This document shows positions 1 through 8,199 of a stretch of DNA of 40,711 bases, piece after piece. The stretch is from a virus. Numbering within the stretch: position 1 is the first letter of the stretch; each line of letters opens with the position of its first letter. Under the pieces are notes generated by a model. It did no database searches and was not told the origin of the DNA. It was given only the letters and a program-made list of their open reading frames with translations. A program made the translations under genes and the position numbers. The DNA lies in IMG/VR virus record IMGVR_UViG_3300020472_000005, positions 1-40,711 of that record; one strand, given 5' to 3'.

Positions 1-68
1 TTTTTTTCATTGTGTATATCTCTGTTACACATTTTTATTGAGAAAGATATTGAATTTCGCTATTACAA
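1..68. repeat. Left copy of 68-bp terminal direct repeat
   Basis: Bases 1-68 are identical to 40644-40711. The simplest reading is the overlap left when a circular or circularly permuted phage genome is assembled, giving a unit of 40,643 bp. A true physical terminal repeat of this size cannot be excluded. The repeat lies in the control region upstream of the terminase genes and holds a weak sigma70-like promoter (TTGAGA at 38-43, 17-bp spacer, TATTAC at 61-66). Confidence 0.95.
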
Positions 69-76
69 AAATTAAT

Positions 77-105
77 TTGAAAGTATATTGAATCCTATAT
101 ATATT
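77..105 (+). promoter_or_regulatory. Predicted sigma70-type promoter for the rightward block
   Basis: TTGAAA at 77-82 and TATATT at 100-105 are separated by exactly 17 bp, a near-consensus bacterial promoter. Transcription would be expected to start about seven bases after the -10 box, near base 112, which is the ATG of the terminase small subunit. The message could therefore be leaderless, in keeping with the absence of a Shine-Dalgarno sequence there. The region is very AT-rich, so chance matches are common. Confidence 0.5.
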
Positions 106-111
106 ATATCT

Positions 112-834
112 ATGGGAAAAAATGAGAATAACACAAACATAACAGTAAAAAACAACTCTAAATTAGTAGCTATAGAATTAGTAGCTCAATGTCCTAGTAT
201 TACTATGAAAGAGGTCGCTGAAAAAACAGGAGTTTCAAAAAAAATTGTTGATAAGTGGTTTACAGATCCTCTGTTTATTGATGCTTGGTATAAAAGATAT
301 ATGGAAGTTGCTGGTTCAGAATTACCACTTGTAATTGGAGCTATGATTAGGGAAGCTAAGGGTGGGAATGTTCAAGCAGGTAGATTGATTCTAGAGCATT
401 TTGGTAAATTAGATACTAGAGTTAAGATACAGGTAGAAAGCCCTTTTGAAAAGTTCTTAAGCTCTACAGCAGAGGAGGCTGAATTTGAATTTGTTGAAGA
501 TGAAGATGTTACTAACGGAGCTGTTTCAGTTGCTTCTCAAGCTAGTGATTTGCTTGGTAGTATGGATGAGCTTCCTGCTCGTGATTCTAGTAATGACAAG
601 CCTAGATTTCGTGAAAGAGTTGAGAAATCAAGACTAGATTTAGCTACATATTCTGCAAAAAAGAAGGCAGTAGAGCAGGATAATCAGAGAGAAATGTATA
701 AAAGGAGGAAAAGAGCTAAGGCTGTCGGTTTAGAGCTTTTAGGAAGAGGTAGGAAAACTAAAAGTCAGAGAGATAAATGGTGGAAGAAGCTAGAGGAATT
801 AGAAATTAAAAAATTTGGTAAAATACAGGAGTAA
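112..834 (+). CDS. terS: Terminase small subunit
   Basis: Predicted DNA-recognition subunit of the packaging motor, binding the pac or cos site and delivering DNA to the large subunit. A helix-turn-helix-like segment occupies residues about 30-50 (TMKEVAEKTGVSKKIVDKW), followed by a helical stretch with the pattern IREAKGGNVQAGRLILEHFGK (78-98) seen in small terminases that start with an HTH. The C-terminal third is highly charged, rich in Lys and Arg. ATG 112 is chosen over an in-frame TTG at 88; neither has a Shine-Dalgarno, but 112 matches the predicted transcription start. It is the first gene of the rightward block and lies one tiny ORF upstream of the large subunit, the usual order. Small terminases are poorly conserved, so the call rests on motif pattern plus position. 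Confidence 0.72.
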   Translation: MGKNENNTNITVKNNSKLVAIELVAQCPSITMKEVAEKTGVSKKIVDKWFTDPLFIDAWYKRYMEVAGSELPLVIGAMIREAKGGNVQAGRLILEHFGKLDTRVKIQVESPFEKFLSSTAEEAEFEFVEDEDVTNGAVSVASQASDLLGSMDELPARDSSNDKPRFRERVEKSRLDLATYSAKKKAVEQDNQREMYKRRKRAKAVGLELLGRGRKTKSQRDKWWKKLEELEIKKFGKIQE

Positions 835-835
835 T

Positions 836-922
836 ATGAGAAAAGTTAGAAGGAAGGTTAGCTATATTGAGTACATTTACGGAAAAAGGAGATTTAAAAT
901 GAGATGGGTTTCAAGTTGGTAG
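836..922 (+). CDS. Possible 28-aa basic peptide
   Basis: A short ORF starts one base after the terminase small subunit stop codon. It encodes a 28-residue peptide rich in Arg and Lys and in aromatic residues (starts MRKVRRKVSY, ends RWVSSW). A CAGGAG sequence at 826-831 sits five bases before the ATG and could serve as a ribosome binding site, which is the main support. Its stop codon directly abuts the pyrimidine/AT element at 923-1017. No family is recognised and it may be chance. Confidence 0.3.
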   Translation: MRKVRRKVSYIEYIYGKRRFKMRWVSSW

Positions 923-1017
<95 letters not shown>

Positions 1018-1056
1018 AAATAAACCAATCAACCCACATATGCAAGTATTATTTTA

Positions 1057-2412
1057 ATGGATAAAAAATTTTCGACTTACAAGAAGAAGTATTTTAAGTT
1101 CACTAACTACATTCCTCACGAAGGGCAGTTAAAATTGCATTTTCCTGTCAAAGATGCTCGTTTTACAGTCGCTGTTTGTGGAAGGAGATGGGGCAAATCT
1201 ATATCTGCATCAAAAGAGATAGAGGCTATCATCACTCAACCTAACAAAAGAGCTTGGGTTGTTGCTCCTAGCTATCAATTAGCAGAAAAAGTGTTCCGTG
1301 AAGTCTGGCACGAGCTAATAACTAAGCAGGGAATCCCTACAAGAAGAGCTTCATACAGAGATATGTTCATTGAAACTGAATGGGGTTCAGTATTTGAAGG
1401 TAAATCAGCAGATAATCCACCATCTTTAGTTGGTGAAGGTCTTGATTACCTAGTCCTAGACGAAGCGGCTAAACAAAAAGCTACAGTTTGGGATATGTAT
1501 TTACGACCAACTCTCTCAGACAGGAAGGGAAAGGCACTTTTCATCACAACTCCAGAAGGTTATAACTGGGTTTATGAAAAATTCCTATTAGGCAAGACTG
1601 ATAAGGACTGGGCTTCAATTACTAGCCCGTCTTGGGAGAATCAGTATGCTTATCCGAAAGGATTGGAGGATGAAGATCTTATAGAGGCTAAGAGGAATAT
1701 GTCTCAAGAGGTTTTTGAGCAGGAATATGGAGCTATGTTCACCTCTTTTGCTGGAAGAGTCTATCCTTTTGACAGAATGAAGGATCTTGGCGATTTTCCT
1801 TACCAATCTAACCTCCCAACCTATGCGTGTATTGATTTTGGCTACAGAATGCCGGCAGTAGCTTGGTTTCAGACTTGTATTATTGATGGAATAGAGCATG
1901 TCAATGTGATAGATGAATTTATACATCAAGAAAGGATTTCAACTGATGAACTTATAAAAGTTTGTAAGGAAAAGTTCTTAAGGTATAGAGTTGTAGCTAC
2001 TTTTGGTGATCCTGCAGGAATCAATGTCCAATCTAGCTCTGGAATGGGAGATATTGAAAAATTTCGTAGAAATGCTATGAATGTTCGCTTTGTTCGTGAT
2101 AAAATTAGTCGTAAATTAGAAACGGGTATTTCCCATGTTAGAAGCTTCATTGAGAATGCAGATGGACTTAGGAGGCTTCATTTAAATAAAAATTGCATGG
2201 GTCTGGCAGAGGATCTTGAAAACTATCGCTACCCAGAGCATAAAGAGGGGTCTGATCTTAAGGAGACTCCAGTTAAAGATGGTTATCACGATCACGGATG
2301 TGATATGTTGAGATATTTCTTCTTAAACAGATTCCCAATCAAACAACAAGGCATAAAATTTGTAGATAGAAATAAAAAGGATAATAAATGGCACAATACG
2401 CTAAAGATTTAA
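1057..2412 (+). CDS. terL: Terminase large subunit
   Basis: ATP-driven DNA translocase and headful or cos nuclease that packages DNA into the prohead. The 451 residues have the expected two-domain layout. The ATPase domain has Walker A CGRRWGKS at 41-48 and Walker B YLVLDEAA at 131-138, followed by the coupling-motif region ALFITTPEG around 160-168. The RNase H-like nuclease domain shows acidic residues in ACIDFG (Asp260), FGDPAG (Asp318) and the C-terminal HDHGCDMLRY (around 411-420). Length is normal for the family. There is no clear Shine-Dalgarno before ATG 1057, and the leader is the AT-rich tract. The 3' end overlaps the portal gene by 25 bp. Confidence 0.96.
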   Translation: MDKKFSTYKKKYFKFTNYIPHEGQLKLHFPVKDARFTVAVCGRRWGKSISASKEIEAIITQPNKRAWVVAPSYQLAEKVFREVWHELITKQGIPTRRASYRDMFIETEWGSVFEGKSADNPPSLVGEGLDYLVLDEAAKQKATVWDMYLRPTLSDRKGKALFITTPEGYNWVYEKFLLGKTDKDWASITSPSWENQYAYPKGLEDEDLIEAKRNMSQEVFEQEYGAMFTSFAGRVYPFDRMKDLGDFPYQSNLPTYACIDFGYRMPAVAWFQTCIIDGIEHVNVIDEFIHQERISTDELIKVCKEKFLRYRVVATFGDPAGINVQSSSGMGDIEKFRRNAMNVRFVRDKISRKLETGISHVRSFIENADGLRRLHLNKNCMGLAEDLENYRYPEHKEGSDLKETPVKDGYHDHGCDMLRYFFLNRFPIKQQGIKFVDRNKKDNKWHNTLKI

Positions 2413-3728
2413 TAGAACAATCAATACAAGATATAAAATACAGTAGGCTTAATGCAAAGAGAAAAGAAATTGAAGTTTTTTTAAATTACTATACAGGAAC
2501 ATCTATTTCTCAATATATTAGCCCTTACTTCGATTCCGCTCCTTTTCAAGAAGTACCTCCTTATGAGATGAATATCACTAAGAAGTTTATTAATAAAATG
2601 TCTAAAATTTATACTCTTGGTGCTCTTAGGAATGTTAATAAAAAATATTCAAATTATACTAGAAAGAAAAATGTTTCATTTAAGCATATAGAAAGAATGA
2701 CTAGGCTTCTTGGAACTATAGCCACTCAAGTAACATATTCTGAAGATAAATTTTTATATCATCCTATTTATTTTTTCATACCTCACTTCGATACAAAAGA
2801 TCCATTTAATCCTATAGCAATTTCATATCCTTTAGCAGTTTCAGTTGATGATCCTCAAAATGTAAATGGAGAAGAATATTTTGGCTATATAGATGATGAA
2901 TATTATATAGAATATAGCTCTGATGGTAAGATTTTAAAAGAAGAATATCATGGATTGGAAAAGCTTCCTGTAGTATTTACCCACAGAGAACATCAAGTAG
3001 ATTCTTTTTTTGTTGAAGGAGCTACAGATATTATAAATTGTAATACCCATGTAAATATTACTCTAACTGAGCTTCAATTAGGATTAAGGTATCAAATGTT
3101 TGGACAACCTTATGCAACTGGTGTTCCAGAAGCAGAAATGACAGCAAGAGCTGGTAGTGATATGATTATATCTCTTCCAGAGGGTTCAACTTTTGGAATA
3201 GCATCTCCCGGTGGGAATCTGCAATCAGTCATAGAAGCTATTAAGTTTCAAATAGAGCTTGTAGCTCAATCTAATCATATGTTTGTTCAGTTTGCTCAAG
3301 ATGGTGGCGAAACACCTTCGGGAATAGCTTTGCAAATTAAAGATTTAGAAAATTTTGAAGATTTTAAAGATGATATAGAATTATGGAGACAATACGAAAA
3401 TGATTTTTATGAGGTTGAAAAACTTGTAGGAGCTCCTTATGGTATTAATTTACCTAACAAATTTGGAATAGATTTCATAGAACCAGAATACCCAAAGTCA
3501 GAAGCTGAAAAAGTACTTAGAGATGATTGGGATTTAAAGAATGGTCAGATAACATTGGCAGAAATTATGGTTCGTGATAATAAAGATATAACTATACAGG
3601 AAGCAGAGAAAAAGATTGAGCAGAATCTTGAAAAAAATGTGAGACAGCTCACTACTTTTTCGCCTCCACAGTTGCAAAATAGTATAGGAGAGGAAAGCGA
3701 GAATAATCAAGATGTTGGAAATAGATGA
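2388..3728 (+). CDS. Portal protein
   Basis: Predicted dodecameric ring at the head vertex through which DNA enters and to which the tail attaches. The 446-residue protein follows the large terminase with a 25-bp overlap, the canonical position. Internal features agree with SPP1/HK97-type portals: an N-terminal alpha/beta region, a beta-rich wing segment (IDDEYYIEYSSDGKI), a long central helix (VIEAIKFQIELVAQSNHMFV) and a segment with ETPSGIALQIKDLENFE in the crown/clip-proximal region. The C-terminus is polar and low-complexity. The assignment is from position and overall pattern; no catalytic motif exists for this family. Confidence 0.85.
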   Translation: MAQYAKDLIEQSIQDIKYSRLNAKRKEIEVFLNYYTGTSISQYISPYFDSAPFQEVPPYEMNITKKFINKMSKIYTLGALRNVNKKYSNYTRKKNVSFKHIERMTRLLGTIATQVTYSEDKFLYHPIYFFIPHFDTKDPFNPIAISYPLAVSVDDPQNVNGEEYFGYIDDEYYIEYSSDGKILKEEYHGLEKLPVVFTHREHQVDSFFVEGATDIINCNTHVNITLTELQLGLRYQMFGQPYATGVPEAEMTARAGSDMIISLPEGSTFGIASPGGNLQSVIEAIKFQIELVAQSNHMFVQFAQDGGETPSGIALQIKDLENFEDFKDDIELWRQYENDFYEVEKLVGAPYGINLPNKFGIDFIEPEYPKSEAEKVLRDDWDLKNGQITLAEIMVRDNKDITIQEAEKKIEQNLEKNVRQLTTFSPPQLQNSIGEESENNQDVGNR

Positions 3729-3873
3729 GTTAAGAAGTTCTATAGCAAACCTCCAAATAGACTCATATCAATTAAGTCAAAAGTTTTCTATGCTTGAGGA
3801 GAAGTTAGAAATTTTAGAATTAAAAATGAATGAGATATTAGAAGTGATAGGAGGCTCTTATGTCGATTCGTAA
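3712..3873 (+). CDS. Small coiled-coil protein
   Basis: A 53-residue ORF starts inside the 3' end of the portal gene and ends inside the next gene, so it is tightly coupled to both. The middle (about residues 14-46) has hydrophobic residues at heptad spacing (LSQKFSMLEEKLEILELKMNEIL), predicting a two-stranded coiled coil. It was found by reading the sequence between the portal and the gp10-like gene. No family is recognised; a head-assembly or scaffold helper would fit its position. Confidence 0.55.
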   Translation: MLEIDELRSSIANLQIDSYQLSQKFSMLEEKLEILELKMNEILEVIGGSYVDS

Positions 3874-4408
3874 AGTTATAAAACTTATGGATGGTATCAG
3901 AGCTTATGCAGATAAAGATATATTAGACGATTCCAGTCTTAGAGAAACTACAAAAGAATATGCTGATGAAATTCAAGAGAGATTAGTTGATGGTCTCTGG
4001 AATGGATATGATATAGATGGGAGACCTTTTGCAAAATTAGCAGATTCTACAAAAGCCATAAGGAAGAAAAGGGGAAATCCTAGTTCAAAGCCTCTTATTG
4101 ATGATGGCAATATTTTAGATTTTTTAGAGTCAGATAATTTGATGGAGTCTGGAAAAGTTCAAGTCAGAATGAAAGATCCCCCTAGAGAATATATGGAAGT
4201 TCAAAACACAGCTCACACCATTCCATATAGTGGTTTTGCAAAAAAATATAATACTATAGGTAAAGATGTATCTTATAAAGGTACTGCTAGAAAATGGTAT
4301 GGAGTTCCAAAAACTTTTAAAGAAGGAGGAACTAAATATAATGAGTTTGCTAGAAAAATTATTAAAAATATTGAAAAAGAACTTAAAAGATCAACAGGAG
4401 GAAAGTGA
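3860..4408 (+). CDS. Phage head-tail joining / virion morphogenesis protein (gp10- or Mu gpG-like)
   Basis: This 182-residue protein resembles tail-completion/minor-head proteins of the phage virion morphogenesis type. It has an N-terminal helical segment, a region around residues 45-65 with WNGYDIDGRPFAKLADSTKAIR (the 'GxPFxxLxxxT' pattern), a central LIDDGNILDFLESD segment with the loss-of-charge pattern of 'L.dtG.L..s', and a C-terminal PRKWYG-like stretch (ARKWYGVPKTF). It is preceded by GGAGG at 3850-3854. It lies between portal and scaffold. The family call is from pattern recognition and is moderately sure. Confidence 0.6.
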   Translation: MSIRKVIKLMDGIRAYADKDILDDSSLRETTKEYADEIQERLVDGLWNGYDIDGRPFAKLADSTKAIRKKRGNPSSKPLIDDGNILDFLESDNLMESGKVQVRMKDPPREYMEVQNTAHTIPYSGFAKKYNTIGKDVSYKGTARKWYGVPKTFKEGGTKYNEFARKIIKNIEKELKRSTGGK

Positions 4409-4409
4409 A

Positions 4410-4631
4410 ATGGCTAATAAAAAAGATGAAAGAGATATAGAGAAAGACCTAATTGATATTCAGAATGATATTGATTTTTTATACGATTTGCTTCAGCCTC
4501 AAGTTCCTTCATTTGGAAGAGCTGATTTTGAATTAGATTATAAGGTAACTGTAGAGATGACAGATGAAATCTATAAAGAAATATTTAAGTACTCAGAGAA
4601 TAAAAAATTTATTTTTATAGGGGTAGCTTAA
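4410..4631 (+). CDS. Hypothetical 73-aa acidic protein
   Basis: The ATG at 4410 sits directly after the stop codon of the gp10-like gene and has a GGAGG Shine-Dalgarno about eight bases upstream, so this start is preferred over a longer frame beginning inside the previous gene. The product has an acidic helical N-terminal half (DERDIEKDLIDIQNDIDFLYDLL) and a beta-like C-terminal half. No family recognised. Its place just before the scaffold gene suggests a head-assembly role. Confidence 0.6.
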   Translation: MANKKDERDIEKDLIDIQNDIDFLYDLLQPQVPSFGRADFELDYKVTVEMTDEIYKEIFKYSENKKFIFIGVA

Positions 4632-4694
4632 AAACAGTTTGGTAATTTAAATTAATTAATATTAATTTTCCTACTAAATAATAGGAGATTTATA

Positions 4695-5240
4695 ATGGAA
4701 ACAGAAGTAACCAATACAAATCAAGAACAACAAGGACAGGAGTCCACACCAGAGAATCAGAGTGATTCTACTGTAGATTATAAAGCACTCTATCTTGATG
4801 AAGTGCAGAACGCAAAAAAACTTCGCAAGAGATCGCAAGACGCAGAGTCCTCGCTTCAAGAATTTACGAAAAAGCAGGAAACTAATAAGGTTAAGCAGAT
4901 GCAGGAAAAGGAACAGTATAAGGAATTATACGAATCCGTTGCCCCATTTAAAGATAAGTGGGAATCTTATGAAAACAATCGTAGAGAAGCCTTGCTCGCA
5001 AAGTTGCCAGAGGAAGATAAAGAGTCTATGTCTAGTAAGGACTTAGATGTTCTAGAATATGTAGTCAAAGTAAGAGAAGAAGCTAAACCAGTTAGTTTAA
5101 AGCATACTTCACAAGCATCTAGAAATGTTAATGATGGTATGCCTGCTGGAAATGTATTTGATAAAATGGATTCAGATTCTATAAAATCAAATTGGGATAA
5201 TGTTGTATCCTCTTATAAAGACAAGCATTCTAAAAGATAA
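4695..5240 (+). CDS. Capsid scaffolding protein
   Basis: A 181-residue, highly charged and Gln/Glu-rich protein placed directly before the major capsid gene, where tailed phages keep the scaffold. The N-terminus is low-complexity (EVTNTNQEQQGQ), the centre (about 30-75) is a long Lys/Glu-rich coiled-coil stretch, and residues 75-115 contain the YKELYESVAPFKDKWESYE and RREALLAKLPEEDKE patterns common in small phage scaffolds. No protease motif is seen. The start has a TAGGAG ribosome site eight bases upstream. Confidence 0.78.
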   Translation: METEVTNTNQEQQGQESTPENQSDSTVDYKALYLDEVQNAKKLRKRSQDAESSLQEFTKKQETNKVKQMQEKEQYKELYESVAPFKDKWESYENNRREALLAKLPEEDKESMSSKDLDVLEYVVKVREEAKPVSLKHTSQASRNVNDGMPAGNVFDKMDSDSIKSNWDNVVSSYKDKHSKR

Positions 5241-5312
5241 TAATAATAATAATTTACTCTACTTGAAGGCATTAATTGCAGTTGATAGAGGGTTAAAATT
5301 TAGGAGTTAAAA

Positions 5313-6272
5313 ATGTCAACAACAGCAACAGTGCCTGCGGCAGATATTATGTTAAAAACATCCGAGCTGGATGTATTTATACCAGAAATGTGGGCAGATT
5401 CAATAAGAGCAAGTTTTAAAAAACATTTAAAGTTAGCATCACTATCTACTGATTACAGTTCAATACTAGCAGGTGGTGGAGATAAAATTTATATTCCTAC
5501 CTATCAAGATGTAGCAGATGCTGCTACTAAAGCCGAAGGAACGCCTGTAAACTATGCGGCAAGAGATGAAGTCGCATTGAATATAGAAATCAATAGACAT
5601 AAATACACTTCTTGCATGATAGATGACTTAGCTGTAGTTCAATCTTCTAACGAATTGTTTACAGGATATGCAGATTCAATGGCTTATAAGTTAGCATTGG
5701 CATTTGATGCAAACCTAGAAGCTGAATTGCAAAGTACTGATAACGGTATTCTTATAGGTTCAACAGCTTCAGCAACTGATGGAGCAGAAAAGCTAGGGTT
5801 AAATAGTATCTCAGATATTTGGAGTGCATTAACTGCTAACAATGTTAATCCTGCAGAATGTGTGATGGTTTTAGGTAGTAAATTATATAGCTCATTATTT
5901 TTGCTAGATGATTTTATTCATATTTCTAAGACAGGAGTTTCTGACTTAGGAGCAGGAGTAGTTGGAACACTAATGGATATGCCTGTAATACATACTACTG
6001 CTGTAGCAGGAAATGTAGCAGTAGCGGCATCCTTAACTAATGCGGCTGGTGGAGCAGTAGATAATGATGAAGTTATTGGTGGATATGTAGTTCATAGGTC
6101 TGCTTTAGGTCATGCTTTTAGCAAAAGACCTACAGTAAAAGCTGATTATGATATGGATTATATTGCTCATAAAATGGTATCTGATTCAATATATGGAGCT
6201 AGATTATTACAAAATAGCACATATCAGAAGAAGTGTTGGGCATTAATTGAAACAGGTGTAGCAGCGTTTTAA
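5313..6272 (+). CDS. Major capsid protein (HK97-fold)
   Basis: Forms the icosahedral shell. The 319-residue protein sits after the scaffold with a strong TAGGAG site and before a strong terminator, as expected for the most highly expressed gene. It begins with a short N-arm and a conserved-looking region (ELDVFIPEMWADSIRASFKKHL), then DKIYIPTYQDV and a DEVALNIEINRHKY segment typical of the E-loop/P-domain region of HK97-like coats. The late segment VIGGYVVHRSALGHAFSKRPTV resembles the A-domain end. No cleavage site or decoration domain is evident. Confidence 0.88.
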   Translation: MSTTATVPAADIMLKTSELDVFIPEMWADSIRASFKKHLKLASLSTDYSSILAGGGDKIYIPTYQDVADAATKAEGTPVNYAARDEVALNIEINRHKYTSCMIDDLAVVQSSNELFTGYADSMAYKLALAFDANLEAELQSTDNGILIGSTASATDGAEKLGLNSISDIWSALTANNVNPAECVMVLGSKLYSSLFLLDDFIHISKTGVSDLGAGVVGTLMDMPVIHTTAVAGNVAVAASLTNAAGGAVDNDEVIGGYVVHRSALGHAFSKRPTVKADYDMDYIAHKMVSDSIYGARLLQNSTYQKKCWALIETGVAAF

Positions 6273-6297
6273 TTAACTAGATAATGTAGATTAATTA

Positions 6298-6325
6298 GGG
6301 GGGATTTAATTATCCCCCCTTTTTT
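6298..6325 (+). terminator. Rho-independent terminator after the capsid gene
   Basis: A perfect 8-bp stem (GGGGGGAT at 6298-6305 with ATCCCCCC at 6312-6319) encloses the loop TTAATT and is followed by six T residues. It stands out sharply in this AT-rich genome. It would end or reduce transcripts after the capsid gene, letting head genes be expressed more than downstream genes. No clear promoter is visible just after it, so some read-through is likely. Confidence 0.9.
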
Positions 6326-6338
6326 ATAAGGAGATATA

Positions 6339-6581
6339 ATGGAACAGTATTGGTATAAACCAGAAAAAAGAATTAAAAGAATTTCCGAGTATGATAATGA
6401 TGTAGATATTGCTAAGAAGGTTGCAGAATTAAAGGCTAATGGCTATGTGCAGGTTTTAGATAGAAAAAATCCAGAGAGTTCTATTGTAGAAAACTCTAAA
6501 TCTAATGATAAACCTAAAATAGAAGCAAAACCTAAAAAAAATACAAAATCATCTAAAAAATCTAAATCTAAAAAAAAGTAG
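6339..6581 (+). CDS. Hypothetical small Lys-rich protein
   Basis: An 80-residue ORF with an AAGGAG site right after the capsid terminator. The N-terminal half is folded-looking (MEQYWYKPEKRIKRISEYDND, KKVAELKANGYVQV), and the last 35 residues are an extended Lys/Ser-rich tail ending in a run of lysines. The basic tail suggests nucleic-acid or capsid-interior contact. Similar small proteins with a 'YxKPexRI' start occur behind capsid genes in marine phages, but no function is known to me. Confidence 0.6.
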   Translation: MEQYWYKPEKRIKRISEYDNDVDIAKKVAELKANGYVQVLDRKNPESSIVENSKSNDKPKIEAKPKKNTKSSKKSKSKKK

Positions 6582-6582
6582 A

Positions 6583-6726
6583 TTGTTTATTAAAGCATTA
6601 ACTATTTCACTATTATTAAATGGCTCTGTAGAATTTATAGAGCCTCAACCTATTAAGGTGGAATATCGAAGGAAAAGAGGGAAGCAGAATAAGGGAAGGC
6701 GAAGAGGTGGAAGTGGACTTAGATAA
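6583..6726 (+). CDS. Small protein with hydrophobic N-terminus and basic tail
   Basis: A 47-residue frame opens with TTG immediately after the preceding stop codon. The first about 14 residues are hydrophobic (LFIKALTISLLL), followed by a strongly basic Gly/Arg-rich tail (RRKRGKQNKGRRRGGSGLR). The composition is non-random and the frame is tightly coupled to its neighbour, which supports a real gene, although the TTG start has no independent ribosome site. The function is unknown. Confidence 0.5.
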   Translation: MFIKALTISLLLNGSVEFIEPQPIKVEYRRKRGKQNKGRRRGGSGLR

Positions 6727-6781
6727 TAATTTTATAGACATTATCCTTTTCTAATTACTTTAAAATCCTTAAATTAATTAT

Positions 6782-7249
6782 ATGATTAAAGAGATAAAAG
6801 AGATAGTAGAGTATGCACTCTATAAGATAGATTCTTATAGTGATGATGCTCTCGCCATGGTAGTTCGGACAGGAATGGCTGAGTCTGGTTACAGAGCTTT
6901 AAAGGGATATGGAGATGGGAATCCTGCTATTGGATTTTTTCAAATAGAACCTGCTACTTTACATGATATGATAGATAATTATATCAAATATCGTTCACAC
7001 TATGAAATAGCTTTAATAGATCTAGGAATGAAACTCAATAAGGAAGATTTATTGATATCTGTTAAATCTAACATAGCAGTTCAAGCCGCCCTTTGTAGGC
7101 TTCACTACAGGAGAGACAGACACGCTATTCCATCTTGGGATGACTTAGAGTCTCAAGGAAAATATTGGAAAAGGGTATACAATACCAATGAAGGTAGGGG
7201 AACTGTTAAACATTTTATAGAGGTGAATGAAAAAATTGAGTTCGATTAA
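6782..7249 (+). CDS. Lytic transglycosylase / lysozyme-like endolysin
   Basis: Predicted peptidoglycan-cleaving enzyme for lysis. In its 155 residues an active-site-like glutamate lies in VRTGMAESGYRALKGYG (about 28-44), followed by the substrate-groove motif NPAIGFFQIEPAT (about 46-58), the arrangement of SLT/goose-lysozyme-like enzymes. The second half, with AVQAALCRLHYRRD, is the helical region. No signal peptide is seen, so export would depend on a holin. The next gene encodes a membrane protein and overlaps it by 23 bp, forming a lysis cassette. The start ATG 6782 has no good Shine-Dalgarno. Confidence 0.8.
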   Translation: MIKEIKEIVEYALYKIDSYSDDALAMVVRTGMAESGYRALKGYGDGNPAIGFFQIEPATLHDMIDNYIKYRSHYEIALIDLGMKLNKEDLLISVKSNIAVQAALCRLHYRRDRHAIPSWDDLESQGKYWKRVYNTNEGRGTVKHFIEVNEKIEFD

Positions 7250-7469
7250 GACTTTTTTAAGTAACAACCCATTTGGAGGAGTAGGAACATCAATAGGAGG
7301 ATATTTTATATCCTTATCAGATGCACTTTCTCCATTTTTAAGATTTTTAATATTATTTTTTAGTACTATCACGGCTATCTCTGTTGCTTATATTCAGTAT
7401 AACAAAGCATGGAGAATAAAAGATGCCAAAGAAAACGCCAGTAAGAAGGATCGTAGTAACTCCAGATAA
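7227..7469 (+). CDS. Holin-like membrane protein
   Basis: An 80-residue protein with one clear hydrophobic segment at about residues 37-56 (LRFLILFFSTITAISVAYI), a moderately hydrophobic N-terminal half and a highly charged C-terminal tail (KDAKENASKKDRSNSR). It overlaps the endolysin-like gene upstream and the metallophosphoesterase gene downstream. Size, topology and position suit a holin, but holins share no diagnostic motif. Confidence 0.55.
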   Translation: MKKLSSIKTFLSNNPFGGVGTSIGGYFISLSDALSPFLRFLILFFSTITAISVAYIQYNKAWRIKDAKENASKKDRSNSR

Positions 7470-8199
7470 ACATTTTCCTCTGGCTGATATGCCAGCAATA
7501 AAAGTTCTTTGTAAGACTATAGAGATCATTCAACCAGATTCTTATATAGATTTGGGAGATGTGGGAGAATGGGAATCTTGTTCTCATTGGAAGTGGAAGA
7601 AGAAAAGACGACCTCCTCTAGAATTTCAATTACCAGATATAGAAAAAGATATTACAGCAGTTAATAAGGGTATGGATATTATTGATGAATCCTTAGATAA
7701 AGCTGGATGTAGCAATAAGCATTTTTGTGAGGGTAATCACGAAGCTTGGTTAAATAGTTTTAATGACGAACATCCTTACTTAGGTTATTCTGTAAAAGGA
7801 GCTCTTGAGCTTGAGCAGAGAGGATATAGTTATCACCCTATGGGTAAGTACTTAAAAATAGGTAAGTTACACTTCTATCACGGACATCATTACGCCAGTG
7901 TTAATCACGCTAGAAATCATCTTATGAAATTAGGAGTTAATATTATGTATGGACATCATCATGATGTGCAACAAGCTTCAGTAACTCATATGGATGGTCA
8001 AAAGTCTGCTTGGAGTATAGGATGCTTAAAAGATATGTCAGACGAAGAAAACTCTTGGCTTGGTTATAGAAAAACTAATTGGAGTCATGCTTTTTCTATT
8101 GTAGATTTCTTTGAGAATGGGTATTTTACAGTACATGTAATACAGATAATTAAGGGTAAAACCTCCCTTTGGGGCGAGATTATAGACGGGAATAAGTAA
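7423..8199 (+). CDS. Calcineurin-like metallophosphoesterase
   Basis: Predicted two-metal phosphoesterase of 258 residues. The ordered metal-binding motifs of the superfamily are visible: DKH (15-17), GDVGEW (45-50), GNHE (104-107), GHH (154-156) and GHHHD (177-181). The substrate cannot be inferred; nucleic acids, cyclic nucleotides or phosphoproteins are all possible in this superfamily. It is embedded between two membrane-protein genes, overlapping both, within the lysis region. Phage proteins of this type are known near lysis or DNA genes, but their role is unsettled. Confidence 0.88.
   Translation: MPKKTPVRRIVVTPDKHFPLADMPAIKVLCKTIEIIQPDSYIDLGDVGEWESCSHWKWKKKRRPPLEFQLPDIEKDITAVNKGMDIIDESLDKAGCSNKHFCEGNHEAWLNSFNDEHPYLGYSVKGALELEQRGYSYHPMGKYLKIGKLHFYHGHHYASVNHARNHLMKLGVNIMYGHHHDVQQASVTHMDGQKSAWSIGCLKDMSDEENSWLGYRKTNWSHAFSIVDFFENGYFTVHVIQIIKGKTSLWGEIIDGNK

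Noticed and set aside
88-111. In-frame TTG start that would extend the terminase small subunit by eight residues
   Set aside because: There is no ribosome site, the region overlaps the predicted promoter, and an ATG follows at 112.
4266-4409. Extended start for the 73-residue acidic protein
   Set aside because: The extension lies inside the gp10-like gene, and a good Shine-Dalgarno precedes the ATG at 4410.
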